A program made the translations under genes and the position numbers. Under the pieces are notes generated by a model. It ran no database searches. It was not told the origin of the DNA and saw only the letters and a list, made by a program, of their open reading frames with translations. A stretch of 64,000 nt of DNA from Comamonas piscis. Its GTDB lineage: Bacteria; Pseudomonadota; Gammaproteobacteria; Burkholderiales; Burkholderiaceae_C. Below, in pieces: positions 38,780 through 48,105 of the stretch (positions are counted from its first letter, which is position 1; each line of letters begins with the position of its first letter). The DNA lies in NCBI RefSeq assembly GCF_014109725.1, contig NZ_CP058554.1:3100001-3164000 (forward strand). The letters run 5' to 3'.

Positions 38780-39394
38780 ATGGCTATTCATTTATGGGAT
38801 TACGCACCTGACGCGCTTGAAGTATCGATGAGCGAACTGCTGGTCGCCACAGCCGATTCCTCCGATGCATTGATTGACCAGAACGTCAAGGATGTGCTGC
38901 ATGGCCTGCGCCAGCACCTCAAGATGGACGTGATCTTTGTCTCCGAGATCTACAATGGCCAGCGCATGTTCAAACATGTCGATCACGAAGCCGACAAGGC
39001 CTTGATCGCCACCGGTGGTGGCTCGTCGCTGGAACAATCCTTTTGCCAATGCGTGCTGGATGGCCGCCTGCCGCCGCTGGTGCACGATGCCGCCGAACAC
39101 ATCGAATCAGCCAAGCTACCTGCGACGCCCTTCCGCGTGGGCGCACACCTGAGCACCCCCATCATCCTCGCCGATGGCCAAGTCTATGGCACCTTGTGCT
39201 GCTTCAGCACCGAGCCGGACCCGAGCCTGCGCGATACCGACCTGCAAAAGCTTGCCGTGGTGGCCAAGCACACCGCCAAACGCATCGATGTGCGGCGCGA
39301 TGCAGAACGCGATGCCGAGTTGGAGAAATGGAAGCTGCAGCCCTTGGATGACAAAAAGCAGACTTGGCAGTTTCCGGGCAAACAAGGGAATTGA
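38780..39394 (+). CDS. GAF domain-containing protein
   Basis: A 204-residue soluble protein that is mainly one GAF domain: MDVIFVSEIYNGQRMFKHVD, the FCQCVLDGRLPPLVHDA block, VGAHLSTPIILADGQVYGTL and CCFSTEPDPSLRDTDLQKL. The C-terminal 40 residues are charged and probably helical. No kinase, cyclase or DNA-binding domain is attached, so it may act as a stand-alone ligand sensor. The start at 38780 (MAIHLWDYAP) is preferred over 38759; both have weak ribosome sites. No operon partner. Confidence 0.87.
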   Translation: MAIHLWDYAPDALEVSMSELLVATADSSDALIDQNVKDVLHGLRQHLKMDVIFVSEIYNGQRMFKHVDHEADKALIATGGGSSLEQSFCQCVLDGRLPPLVHDAAEHIESAKLPATPFRVGAHLSTPIILADGQVYGTLCCFSTEPDPSLRDTDLQKLAVVAKHTAKRIDVRRDAERDAELEKWKLQPLDDKKQTWQFPGKQGN

Positions 39395-39471
39395 GACGCA
39401 GAGCCTGCTGTAGCTTAGTCAGATCGAGGCCGCAGTGAGCCTCACGCTTACTGTGACTACAATAAGGATTC

Positions 39472-39545
39472 GCGGGTGTCGTTCAGTGGTAGGACTCTTG
39501 CTTCCCAAGCAAATAATGTGGGTTCGATTCCCATCACCCGCTCCA
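39472..39545 (+). tRNA. tRNA-Gly, anticodon CCC
   Basis: A 74-base cloverleaf including an encoded CCA end. Acceptor GCGGGTG pairs with CACCCGC; D arm GTTC/GGAC; anticodon stem TTGC/GCAA with loop TTCCCAA giving anticodon CCC; T arm GTGGG/CCCAT with loop TTCGATT. A TACAAT hexamer (39458-39463) lies just upstream. A terminator follows at 39555-39580, so it is a single-tRNA unit. Confidence 0.97.
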
Positions 39546-39554
39546 GCTAAAACA

Positions 39555-39580
39555 AAACGCGCCTTATTAGGCGCGTTTTT
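39555..39580 (+). terminator. rho-independent terminator after tRNA-Gly
   Basis: Arms AAACGCGCC and GGCGCGTTT with a TTATTA loop and a T-run, ten bases after the tRNA. Confidence 0.92.
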
Positions 39581-39600
39581 CATGGTCGGCGGCTGTGCGG

Positions 39601-40338
39601 TCAGTGCGTGTGCAAACCACCATTGACCGAGAACTCAGCGCCGGTCGCATAGCCGCCATCTTCCGATGCCAGCCAGGCAATGATGGCCGCAATCTCGGTG
39701 GGCTCGCCCAGGCGCTTCATCGGAATGGTGCCGACGATCTTCTCCAGCACATCGGGGCGAATGGCCTTGACCATGTCGGTGCCGATGTAGCCGGGACTGA
39801 CGGTATTGACGGTGACGCCCTTGCCAGCCATCTCCTGGGCCAGAGCCATGGAGAAGCCATGCATGCCGGCTTTAGCCGCTGAGTAATTGGTCTGGCCCGC
39901 TTGGCCCTTGGCGCCGTTCACCGAGCTGATATTAACGATACGGCCCCAACCTTTTTCCACCATGTCAGCAACGACCTGCTTGGTCACGTTGAACATGGAG
40001 TTCAGGTTGGTTTCGATGACCGCTTGCCAGTCATCGGGCGTCATCTTCATGAACATGCGGTCACGGGTGATGCCGGCGTTGTTCACCAGCACATCAATGC
40101 TGCCATGCTCCGCCTTGGTCTTGGCGAAAGCCTCTACCGTCGACTCCCAGTTGCCGACATTGCCGACCGATGCATGGAATTCATAGCCTAGCGCTTTTTG
40201 TTCGCCCAACCATTTGTCGAAGTCACGGGTGGGGCCGCAACCCGCAATCACCTTGAATCCGTCTTTGTGCAAACGTTGGCAAATGGCCGTCCCAATGCCT
40301 CCCATACCGCCCGTTACATAGGCCACTTTTTGACTCAT
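39601..40338 (-). CDS. phaB: acetoacetyl-CoA reductase
   Basis: A 245-residue short-chain dehydrogenase that reduces acetoacetyl-CoA to (R)-3-hydroxybutyryl-CoA with NADPH. The Rossmann motif YVTGGMGGIGTAICQRL, NNAG in DVLVNNAGITRD, the catalytic Ser (NISSVNG) and YSAAKAG with the catalytic Tyr and Lys are all present. VNTVSPGYIGTDMVKAI is typical of PhaB. It is the third gene in the order phaC-phaA-phaB, but separated from phaA by 412 bp and a terminator, so it probably has its own promoter. Confidence 0.96.
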   Translation of the reverse strand: MSQKVAYVTGGMGGIGTAICQRLHKDGFKVIAGCGPTRDFDKWLGEQKALGYEFHASVGNVGNWESTVEAFAKTKAEHGSIDVLVNNAGITRDRMFMKMTPDDWQAVIETNLNSMFNVTKQVVADMVEKGWGRIVNISSVNGAKGQAGQTNYSAAKAGMHGFSMALAQEMAGKGVTVNTVSPGYIGTDMVKAIRPDVLEKIVGTIPMKRLGEPTEIAAIIAWLASEDGGYATGAEFSVNGGLHTH

Positions 40339-40750
40339 TCACGTCTCCTTGGTTTTGCTTGAGATGCTTGTGCACTACCACTGTAACCAAGAAACTTGTG
40401 CTAAAAATTCTCGTTTACGCCATGCGAACAATTTCTTGCAGTCGCCCGTTATTTCGGTGATTTCTAGCTGTTTTTCCATCAAAAACGCGCTTGATTGCGG
40501 CGCGCTTCTGATCGTTTTCGCGCCCCCTATAGAAAACCCTATCAGGCAACACCAGGTCATAGTCAGGTATTTTTTTAGTTGCAGTCACATTTTTACTGAG
40601 ACCAATGAAACCGGTTATGGCACCCTGAAGGCGAGGGGCCGTGGCGTGCCGGTTCCAAGCCCGATTCAGCGCATGAAGATCCGATCAATAGCCATGAAAA
40701 AACCGCCCCTCAGGGCGGTCAGCAGCTGAAAATGGCAGGTGATCAGCGCA
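40339..40750. other. phaA-phaB intergenic region
   Basis: A 412-bp stretch containing the phaA terminator (40697-40719) at its right side and, by inference, a phaB promoter at its left. Open frames on either strand lack ribosome sites and family likeness. Confidence 0.55.
40697..40719 (-). terminator. rho-independent terminator after phaA
   Basis: On the minus strand ACCGCCC and GGGCGGT pair around a four-base loop and are followed by a run of six T. Confidence 0.8.
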
Positions 40751-41932
40751 TCACAGACGCTCTACCGCAAGGGCCACACCCATACCGCCGCCAATGCACA
40801 GGCCGGCAATACCGCGCTTGGAGCCACGGCGCTTCATCTCGTGCAGCAAGGTCACCAGAATACGCGCACCAGATGCGCCAATCGGGTGGCCGATGGCAAT
40901 GGCGCCGCCATTCACGTTCACCTTGCTGGTGTCCAGATCCAGCTCCTGGTTCACGGCACAGGCTTGGGCCGCAAAGGCTTCATTCAGCTCGAACAGATCC
41001 ACCTCTTCCGCCTTCCAGCCGGTCTTGGCCAGCACCTTGCGCACGGCATGCATGGGGCCCATGCCCATGATCTTGGGGTCCAGGCCCACGGTGGCAAAGC
41101 CGGCAATGCGTGCCAATGGCTCAGCGCCCAGTTCCTTGGCTTTTTTGGCGCTGGCAATCACCAGGGCGGCAGCGCCGTCGTTCAGACCGGATGCATTGCC
41201 AGCGGTAACGGAACCGGCCTTGTCAAAGGCGGGCTTGAGGCTGGCCAGCGCTTCGCCATTGGTCTTGCGGTTGATGTATTCATCGGTCTTGAAAGCGACC
41301 GGATCACCCTTGCGCTGCGGGATTTGCACGGTGACGACTTCTTCGTCGAACTTGCCGGCGTCTTGCGCGGCGGCGGCCTTTTGCTGGCTGGCCAGCGCAA
41401 AGGCATCTTGCTTGTCGCGGTCGATATGGAACTCTTTGGCCACGTTCTCGGCGGTGATACCCATGTGGTACTGGTTGTACACATCCCAGAGGCCATCGAC
41501 GATCATCGTGTCGGTCATCTTCCAGTCGCCCATGCGCTGGCCGTCACGCGAGCCATTGAGCACGTGGGGCGAGAGGCTCATGTTTTCCTGGCCACCGGCC
41601 ACGACGATCTCTGCATCGCCCTGCCCTACGGCCTGCGCTGCCAGCATCACCGCCTTGAGGCCAGAGCCGCACACGGCGTTGATGGTCAGCGCTGGCGTCT
41701 TCTTGTCCACACCAGCCTTGATCATCGCCTGGCGAGCGGGGTTTTGGCCCACCCCTGCCGCCAGCACCTGGCCCATGATGACTTCATCGACCTGGTCTGG
41801 CGCGACCTTGGCGCGGCTCAGCGCCTCCTGGATGACGGTGGCACCCAAATCGGTGGCGGGCACCTTGGCCAGCGAGCCGCCAAATTTGCCAACAGCCGTA
41901 CGCACGGCGGAGATGATGACGATGTCTTCCAT
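40751..41932 (-). CDS. phaA: acetyl-CoA acetyltransferase (beta-ketothiolase)
   Basis: A 393-residue thiolase that condenses two acetyl-CoA to acetoacetyl-CoA, the first step of polyhydroxybutyrate synthesis. The acyl-enzyme Cys is in NAVCGSGLKAV near residue 89; NVNGGAIAIGHPIGASGARI carries the catalytic His, and GLCIGGGMGVAL the C-terminal Cys. Length equals that of Ralstonia PhaA. It follows phaC after 147 bp and ends at a terminator. Confidence 0.96.
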   Translation of the reverse strand: MEDIVIISAVRTAVGKFGGSLAKVPATDLGATVIQEALSRAKVAPDQVDEVIMGQVLAAGVGQNPARQAMIKAGVDKKTPALTINAVCGSGLKAVMLAAQAVGQGDAEIVVAGGQENMSLSPHVLNGSRDGQRMGDWKMTDTMIVDGLWDVYNQYHMGITAENVAKEFHIDRDKQDAFALASQQKAAAAQDAGKFDEEVVTVQIPQRKGDPVAFKTDEYINRKTNGEALASLKPAFDKAGSVTAGNASGLNDGAAALVIASAKKAKELGAEPLARIAGFATVGLDPKIMGMGPMHAVRKVLAKTGWKAEEVDLFELNEAFAAQACAVNQELDLDTSKVNVNGGAIAIGHPIGASGARILVTLLHEMKRRGSKRGIAGLCIGGGMGVALAVERL

Positions 41933-42079
41933 GATGTTTTCCTTTTCAAAATAGGCACTGAGGCCGTCTTGTCAGGCTGCAATGCAGGCTAGATTATTGC
42001 ACCGCAGCATTGAACCGGCGAGGCCGTTCGACGCGCATTGCAAGCAACTAAATGTTTAAGAAAGGCCTGGGTAGAAGGC

Positions 42080-43837
42080 TCAGGCTTTGGCCTGCACATA
42101 GCTGCCCGGCGCAGGCTCCAGCGCCTGGTACTCGGTGCGCGCGCGCCCATAGCTCTTGGGCGCTGCCACCTTTTTACCGGCATGCTGGGTCAGCCACTGG
42201 CTCCAGTCCGTCCACCAACTGCCGGGCAATTCATCGGCACCGGCGATCCAGGCATCGATATCCGCGGGCAGATCGCCGTCCTCACGCAACCAATGGCTGC
42301 GCTTGTTCTTGGCAGGCGGGTTGATAACGCCTGCAATATGGCCTGAAGCGCCCATGACAAAGCGCTTGTCGCCTCCCAGCACCTGGGTGGATGCGTAGGC
42401 TGCACCAATCGGCACAATATGGTCTTCGCGCGAGCCGTAGATATAGATGGGCATGTCGATCTGGCCTACATCGATCTTCTCGCCGCACACCGTTAGCGCA
42501 CTGGGCTGCACCAGCTTGTTTTCCAGGTAGAAATTGCGCAGGTACCAGGCGTAATAAGGCCCGGGCAGGTTGGTACTGTCGCTGTTCCAGTACAGCAGAT
42601 CGAAGGGCGGCGGCGTCTCGCCCTTGAGGTAGTTGCCCACCACATAGTTCCACACCAGGTCGACGGGGCGCAAAAAGCTGAAGGTGGAGGCCAGCTCCGG
42701 CCCCGGCATCAGGCCGTTCTGGCCCATGGTCATCTCGCGGAACTTGACGAAGTTCTCGTCAATGAACACGTCAAGAATGCCGGTGTCTGCAAAGTCCACC
42801 AAGGTGGTCAGCAAGGTGGCGCTGGCGACAGACTCGTCGCCCCGCGCAGCCAGCACCGCCAGCGCATTGACCAGCATGGTGCCGCCCACACAAAAGCCCA
42901 GCGCATTGATCTGGGGTTTGCCGGAGATGGCCTTGACCACCTCGATGGCTTCCAGCACCGCGCCGCCAATGTAGTCGTCCCAACCCTTGTTGCCCAGGCT
43001 GGCATCAGGGTTGCGCCAACTGACCACAAAGGTGCGGTGGCCCTGGGCCACGCTGTGGCGGATCAACGAGTTGTCCGGCTGCAGATCGAGGATGTAGTAC
43101 TTGTTGATGCAGGGCGGCACAAACAGCATGGGCCGCTCGTACACCTGGGTGGTCAGCGGTTTGTATTCGATGAGCTGGAACAGTTCATTCTGGAAAACCA
43201 CCGCCCCTTCGCTGGTCGCCACATTCTTGCCGACTTCGAACAACGACTCGTCCGTCATTGAGACATGGCCCTGGCGCATGTCGGCGAGCATGTTCTGCAG
43301 GCCCTGGGCAATGCTTTGGCCCTGGGTATCGATGGCCTTCTTCTGCGCCTCGGCATTGAAGGCCAGGAAATTGCTCGGTGCGGTTGCCGCAAGCCATTGC
43401 TCCACCCCAAACCGGACACGGGCACGGGTTTTTTCATCGCCCTGCACAGCATCCACCATGGCCATCATCGTCTTGGCATGCAGCGCATAGCTGGCTGCGG
43501 TGAACGAAGAGACCGGGTTTTGCTGCCAGGCCTCGCCAGCGAAGCGGCGGTCCTTGGGCAGGGCCACCTCACCTTTGGCGCCTTCCGTCCACAAGGCCAG
43601 CGCCGCCTGCGCATACTGGGCCTGCACGGCCTGCAGCTTGTCCATGTCAAAGCTGACGGGTGGCGTGGCCGCAGGGGCCTGCCCGACCCCCGCCATCAAG
43701 CTGGTGGGCGCGCCCATGGCGTTGAACGGTGCTGCCATCGTCTGCAAGGACTGCATGCGCTCCATCCATTGCTGCGTCATCTGGCTGAGTTGCTGGATCT
43801 GGTCGCTGCCCAGTCCCCAATACGGTTGCTGCGTCAT
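42080..43837 (-). CDS. phaC: class I poly(R)-hydroxyalkanoic acid synthase
   Basis: A 585-residue polymerase that joins (R)-3-hydroxyacyl-CoA into PHA at the granule surface. The lipase-like box GFCVGGTM places the nucleophile at Cys316. The downstream catalytic Asp and His lie in YIYGSREDHIVP and GASGHIAGVINPP. The N-terminal region (MTQQPYWGLGSDQIQQLSQ) is variable as usual. The length fits class I (589 in Ralstonia). The ATG at 43837 has GGGAGACAACG before it. It leads phaC-phaA-phaB. Confidence 0.96.
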   Translation of the reverse strand: MTQQPYWGLGSDQIQQLSQMTQQWMERMQSLQTMAAPFNAMGAPTSLMAGVGQAPAATPPVSFDMDKLQAVQAQYAQAALALWTEGAKGEVALPKDRRFAGEAWQQNPVSSFTAASYALHAKTMMAMVDAVQGDEKTRARVRFGVEQWLAATAPSNFLAFNAEAQKKAIDTQGQSIAQGLQNMLADMRQGHVSMTDESLFEVGKNVATSEGAVVFQNELFQLIEYKPLTTQVYERPMLFVPPCINKYYILDLQPDNSLIRHSVAQGHRTFVVSWRNPDASLGNKGWDDYIGGAVLEAIEVVKAISGKPQINALGFCVGGTMLVNALAVLAARGDESVASATLLTTLVDFADTGILDVFIDENFVKFREMTMGQNGLMPGPELASTFSFLRPVDLVWNYVVGNYLKGETPPPFDLLYWNSDSTNLPGPYYAWYLRNFYLENKLVQPSALTVCGEKIDVGQIDMPIYIYGSREDHIVPIGAAYASTQVLGGDKRFVMGASGHIAGVINPPAKNKRSHWLREDGDLPADIDAWIAGADELPGSWWTDWSQWLTQHAGKKVAAPKSYGRARTEYQALEPAPGSYVQAKA

Positions 43838-43947
43838 CGTTGTCTCCCAAAACAGGCGCCATGCAGGGCATGGGCGTCTGTGCATCTTAGGCGCAAAAAA
43901 TGGCAGCCACATGCCAGTGGCGAACAACTTCGGGTAAATTCCAGGGC

Positions 43948-44181
43948 ATGTATCTGATAGCGATAGCCTGGCTTTATGTGGTGGTGCTGATGGCGGTGGT
44001 GGAAGCTGTCAGCCCCCAGGGCAGCGTGCTGGGCGCCTTTTTTACCCTGCTGCTGTACGGCGCGTTGCCGCTGGGCCTCTTGCTGTTTATTGCCGGTACG
44101 CCAGCGCGGCGCCGCAAGCGCCACCAGGCTGAGGCAGAGGCCCAAAAGGCTTCTCCCCTGCCACCTTCCGATCCATCTTAG
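43948..44181 (+). CDS. small two-helix membrane protein
   Basis: A 77-residue protein: hydrophobic segments at about 2-20 (YLIAIAWLYVVVLMAVVEA) and 28-50 (GAFFTLLLYGALPLGLLLFI), then a basic stretch ARRRKRHQ and a polar tail. The layout resembles small conserved membrane proteins found next to phaC or MFS genes in related bacteria, but no name can be given. The ATG at 43948 starts directly before the first helix and follows CCAGGG. It is divergent from phaC and convergent with the MFS gene. Confidence 0.75.
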   Translation: MYLIAIAWLYVVVLMAVVEAVSPQGSVLGAFFTLLLYGALPLGLLLFIAGTPARRRKRHQAEAEAQKASPLPPSDPS

Positions 44182-44187
44182 GACGCG

Positions 44188-45609
44188 TTAATGCGCTGAG
44201 TGCCGCAGGCGCAGGCTGCTGAATACACCGGACATCGCGGCAAAGCCTGCCGCCAGGTACAGCGCTACCGTCGTGCCATGGCCGCTGGCCACTGGCCAAA
44301 TGGTGAAGATGATGGCGACCAGCACGGCACCCAGCGACTGCCCGGTGAGCCGTGCAGTGCCCAGCATGCCGCTCGCGGCACCCGCGCGGGCCAGCGGTGC
44401 AGAGGTGACGATGGTGTGATTGTTAGGCGATTGGAACAGCCCAAAGCCCAGGCCACACAAAGCCATGCGCCAACCGATATTGAGATCGCTCGGGTCCACC
44501 GGCAGCAACGCCAGGCTCAGCAGGCCCAGCGCCAAAATCGCCATGCCGATACCGCCCAGCAAACCGTCTTCCACCCGGCCGATCAAGCGGCCCGCCATCG
44601 GGGCCACCATCACAATCGCCACCGACCAGGCCGTCATCAGCATGCCAGCGGCAAAATGGCTGCGCTGCAGCGCATCAAGCAGCAAAAATGGCAGCGCGAT
44701 GAAGGACAGCATCTGCGCCGCAAAGGCACCAATGGACGCGCCCATGGACAGCGCAAAAATCGGAATGCGCAACAGATCGAGCGGCAACAAGGGCAGGCTC
44801 AGCTTGCGCTGGCGCAGCACGTACCAGGCGCCCAAGAGCAGGCCCAGACCCAGCATCAGCCAGCCCGATGCGGCGGAGCCGCCCGACTCCATGCCATGGC
44901 GTGCGCCGATGCGCTCCGCGCCCAAAAACACCAGCGAGAACATCGCAAAGTTCAGCACCACATCAATCGGCGTCAACTTGGCATGCGGTGCATCCAGCAG
45001 CTGCTGCGGATTGCGCGGCAAGGCCTTGCGGCCCAGCCACAAGGTCAGAATGCCTAGCGGCACATTGATCGCAAACAACCAGGGCCAGCTGGCGACCGAC
45101 AAAATCAGCGCCGCCACACCCGGCCCAGCTACTGACGAGATGGCCACCACCAGCGAGTTGAGCGCCATGCCCTTGCCCAGCTTGGCCGCCGGGTAGGTCA
45201 GCCGCACCAAGGCGGCATTGACAGCCATCACCCCTGCCGCGCCCATGCCCTGCAGGCCACGCGCTGCAATCAGCAGCCACAGCGATTGGGCGAACATGGC
45301 CACGGCAGAGGCCAGGGTAAAGCAGACCAGGCCCACCAGGTAGACCTTGCGGTAGCCAATGCGCTCGCCCAGCGCGGCCAAGGGCAGCAGCAGACCCAGG
45401 GTGCCGAGCTGGTAGGCGTTGATGATCCAGATCGCTTCGGCAGGCGATGCCTGCAGTTCTTTGGCCACCGTGGGCAGTGCCAGGTTCATGATGCTGCCGT
45501 CCAGCACCGCCACAATCAGGCCCAGCACGATGACCAGCATGGCCCAACGCCGCTCCGGCATAGGCAGGCCCTCGTTCAGCGAGGCCGGGCGAATGCCGAT
45601 CTCAGCCAT
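44188..45609 (-). CDS. MFS transporter, DHA2 (14-helix drug:H+ antiporter) type
   Basis: A 473-residue membrane protein with about 14 hydrophobic segments. The first helix motif LDGSIMNLALPTVAKELQ (motif D1-like), WIINAYQLG, the A-loop GERIGYRKVYL and motif C-like SVAGPGVAALI are those of QacA/SmvA-type exporters. It probably exports cationic drugs or metabolites; the substrate is unknown. It is the last of three leftward genes with an ElaA-like acetyltransferase and a thioesterase (gaps of 33 and 96 bp). Confidence 0.92.
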   Translation of the reverse strand: MAEIGIRPASLNEGLPMPERRWAMLVIVLGLIVAVLDGSIMNLALPTVAKELQASPAEAIWIINAYQLGTLGLLLPLAALGERIGYRKVYLVGLVCFTLASAVAMFAQSLWLLIAARGLQGMGAAGVMAVNAALVRLTYPAAKLGKGMALNSLVVAISSVAGPGVAALILSVASWPWLFAINVPLGILTLWLGRKALPRNPQQLLDAPHAKLTPIDVVLNFAMFSLVFLGAERIGARHGMESGGSAASGWLMLGLGLLLGAWYVLRQRKLSLPLLPLDLLRIPIFALSMGASIGAFAAQMLSFIALPFLLLDALQRSHFAAGMLMTAWSVAIVMVAPMAGRLIGRVEDGLLGGIGMAILALGLLSLALLPVDPSDLNIGWRMALCGLGFGLFQSPNNHTIVTSAPLARAGAASGMLGTARLTGQSLGAVLVAIIFTIWPVASGHGTTVALYLAAGFAAMSGVFSSLRLRHSAH

Positions 45610-45642
45610 GGCGAATCACCGATATGGTTGAAGCGGCGTTCT

Positions 45643-46146
45643 TCATCGCGGGACACTTTCCAAGATCTGCGTCTCGCCCGGGTAGAGCATGGTTAGGTGG
45701 GGAATGCCATCTTCCATATAGGGCTCCGAGACGACTTCGAATCCGCAGCCTTCGTAGAACTTCTGCAAATAGGCTTGGGCGCCAATGCGGATCGCTGTGC
45801 CCGGCCACAGGCGGTCGGTCTCTGCCATCGCGTGGCGCATCAATTCCCAGCCAGCGCCCGTGCCACGCATGGCTTGCATGACGGCCACACGCCCAATGGA
45901 GGGCTCGGCATAGGGCAGGCCGGGTGGCAGCACGCGCACATAGGCCTGCAGCACGCCTTGCGGGTCACGCCCCAGCAGGTGCCAAGCGCTTTGGTCCTTG
46001 TAGTCTAGGTCCTGGAAGGCGACCTGCTCAGCAATGAAGACTTGGCAGCGCACATGCAGCAGGTCGTAGAGCTGCGGTACATCGAGTTCGGAAAAAGTCT
46101 GGAAGGACCAGATGAGCTGGTCCACCGTTAGAGAAGGCTTTGGCAT
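45643..46146 (-). CDS. ElaA-type GNAT acetyltransferase
   Basis: A 167-residue GNAT protein of the ElaA group. VPQLYDLLHVRCQVFIAEQ is the ElaA N-terminal signature, FQDLDYKDQSAWHLLG follows, then the acetyl-CoA loop RVAVMQAMRGTGAGWELM and the FYEGCGFEVV strand. Substrate unknown. The ATG at 46146 is chosen since the 26 upstream codons are not family-like. It lies between the thioesterase and the MFS exporter on the same strand. Confidence 0.92.
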   Translation of the reverse strand: MPKPSLTVDQLIWSFQTFSELDVPQLYDLLHVRCQVFIAEQVAFQDLDYKDQSAWHLLGRDPQGVLQAYVRVLPPGLPYAEPSIGRVAVMQAMRGTGAGWELMRHAMAETDRLWPGTAIRIGAQAYLQKFYEGCGFEVVSEPYMEDGIPHLTMLYPGETQILESVPR

Positions 46147-46242
46147 GTTCTGTCCATGTATCGAGAGCCTGGGGACAGCGGCCACAGGCCCAACTGCGCG
46201 TTGTTGCGCAACATCGCGCACCATCTCACGCCAGTGTGAGAA

Positions 46243-46671
46243 TCAATCGGTCTTGGTCTGTTTTTTGGCGGCCTGCAGCGATTGCACGACTTCGGGCATC
46301 ACATACTTGAAGGTGCCCGTCGCATGGCTGCACAAGGCGCCTTGCTCGTCATACAGCCAGGCCTCACAAAAGGCCATGCGGCTGCTGCGCGAGAGCAGCT
46401 TGGCTTTGGCCACCAAGGCGCCTTTGGCAGGCGCCATAAAGCTGGTCTTCATCTCAATCGTCACCGCACCGCTGCCAGGGATGGCACTGCGGGCCGCATG
46501 AGCCATGGTCACATCCAGCAAGGTCATCGACGCCCCGCCATGCGTCACCTCATAGCTGTTGAGGTGCTCAGGCCGCGCGCGGTAATGCAGTTCCGCCTCG
46601 CCGTTTTCCCAGCGGTGCAAGCTAAAGCCCAGGTGGCTGACAAAAGGGATTTCAACTTCAAAGGGCAGCAC
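46243..46671 (-). CDS. PaaI-type hotdog-fold thioesterase
   Basis: A 142-residue hotdog protein: FEVEIPFVSHLGFSLHRWEN, the HGGASMTLLDVTMAHAA helix with the conserved HGG, and VTIEMKTSFMAPAKG as the central strand. These are PaaI/YdiI-like acyl-CoA thioesterase features. The only ATG in frame is inside the hotdog helix, so the start must be non-ATG: a GTG at 46671 has GGAG eight bases upstream and precedes LPFEVEIP; a TTG at 46734 is the alternative. First of three leftward genes. Confidence 0.85.
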   Translation of the reverse strand: MLPFEVEIPFVSHLGFSLHRWENGEAELHYRARPEHLNSYEVTHGGASMTLLDVTMAHAARSAIPGSGAVTIEMKTSFMAPAKGALVAKAKLLSRSSRMAFCEAWLYDEQGALCSHATGTFKYVMPEVVQSLQAAKKQTKTD

Positions 46672-46767
46672 AGCACAGGCTCCAGCAACAGGCAAGCGTG
46701 GAGCATACCGCTTTTGGCTGCTTTCCTGGGGCAAACCCTGACATACAAGCGACAGACAGTGGGGGAA

Positions 46768-48078
46768 TCAGGCAGCAATTGCCACGCCGCCGCGCAGGCG
46801 CTCGTTTATCACCGCGGCCATGCCAGCAGGGGCCTGGGCCAGCAGGCCGGGCCAGCTGTTCTGCGCCTGCCGCACCACCTCCTTGAGCAGGCTGATATGG
46901 CGCGGCACGCGCAGCAAGCCGGCGCTCTTCAGCAGTGCCGCCACATCATCCCAGCTCAGCGCCCGCATGGTAGTGTCAATGGCCTTGTTGACGGCATACT
47001 GCTGCGCGGCCGAACCCTCAAAAAAGGCAGCGACACAGACGCAGTCGTACACCGGCGCCAAGCGGGGTTGTCGCCCATCGGGGTAGACGAGAGCCCAGTT
47101 TTTCAGATGGGCATCGGTATTGCCCATCAGGATGGCCGCTACCGTGCGGGCCAAGAACTCGCGGGTATCGGCCACCGGCTGGGGGCTCAGGCGATCAAGC
47201 ACGCGCAGCATGGTCGGCCAGTCCTGCTGCAGGCCCTTGCCATATTTGTGGCGTGGCGCATAGCCCAGGGCCTGGTTGAACTCCTCCATGTGCACGCGGG
47301 TGCCGTCGGGCAGGTGGTCAAAGCGCTGCACGGCCAAGATCTCGTCAAACGGCAGGTGCTCGGGCAGATCAGCCTGCGCGCGGCTGATGATCTGCGCATC
47401 CGCCGTCGTCAACCCCAAAGCCTGGCACAGCCGGTAGCAGCTGTACTCATTGGCCACCAGGTCGGGGTGTTGGGTGCTGGGCAGCTTCAGGATCACGCTG
47501 CCCGCTGCACCCCGGCGGCGGACCGTGTAGCGCCGGCCATCCTGCACGGCGCTGAACTTGGTGACGATGCCTGGCAGCGATGCAGCATCGGCCACCGGAA
47601 ACTCGACAAATCCGGGCTCGAGCACATCCAGGCCTTGCGAGGTGTGCCAGTGGCGCACCACGTCCGGAATGGTTTCATCGCGCGGCACGGGCTCCACCTC
47701 CAGCGCGCCCATCAGGTCATGGCCGGCAGCGGCCAAAAGCTCAAATTCGTCATCGGGCGAGCAGCCGCGCTCCGCAGCCAGGCGCTGGCGGTTATGGCCT
47801 TCGGGCAGCAGGTTCTGAAAATACACGGGCCAGCGCCCATCGGTGCGCACCAAGCGGGCGTCGCGCGCAGCATGCAAGATGCGCTGGGTGTCGGCCTCGG
47901 TAGAGCCCTGGTAGCTCAGCGACAACAAGGGCCGCTGCGGATCGGCGATATAGCTGTCTTCGAACGACACACGCAAGATATCGCCGTACTGCGACAGGTA
48001 GCCGATGGCCCGCCGCCCGCCCCCCAGGCTGGCGGGCTGGTGCATGTACAAACGCAGATAGCGGATGGAGGTGCTCAT
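46768..48078 (-). CDS. hipA: HipA family serine/threonine kinase toxin
   Basis: A 436-residue HipA-type kinase toxin. The N-terminal couple_HipA domain (residues 1-110) includes PVYFQNLLPEGHNRQRLA. The kinase part has SVILKLPSTQHPDLVANEY, the catalytic loop MGNTDAHLKNWAL near residue 325 and APVYDCVCVAAF as the DFG-like metal site. Classical HipA phosphorylates glutamyl-tRNA synthetase and induces persistence; the target of this divergent homologue is unknown. The hipB-like gene lies 27 bp upstream on the same strand, the usual antitoxin-toxin order. Confidence 0.93.
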   Translation of the reverse strand: MSTSIRYLRLYMHQPASLGGGRRAIGYLSQYGDILRVSFEDSYIADPQRPLLSLSYQGSTEADTQRILHAARDARLVRTDGRWPVYFQNLLPEGHNRQRLAAERGCSPDDEFELLAAAGHDLMGALEVEPVPRDETIPDVVRHWHTSQGLDVLEPGFVEFPVADAASLPGIVTKFSAVQDGRRYTVRRRGAAGSVILKLPSTQHPDLVANEYSCYRLCQALGLTTADAQIISRAQADLPEHLPFDEILAVQRFDHLPDGTRVHMEEFNQALGYAPRHKYGKGLQQDWPTMLRVLDRLSPQPVADTREFLARTVAAILMGNTDAHLKNWALVYPDGRQPRLAPVYDCVCVAAFFEGSAAQQYAVNKAIDTTMRALSWDDVAALLKSAGLLRVPRHISLLKEVVRQAQNSWPGLLAQAPAGMAAVINERLRGGVAIAA

Positions 48079-48105
48079 GGTGGACGCTCCAAAGGTGGTA
48101 TCGCT

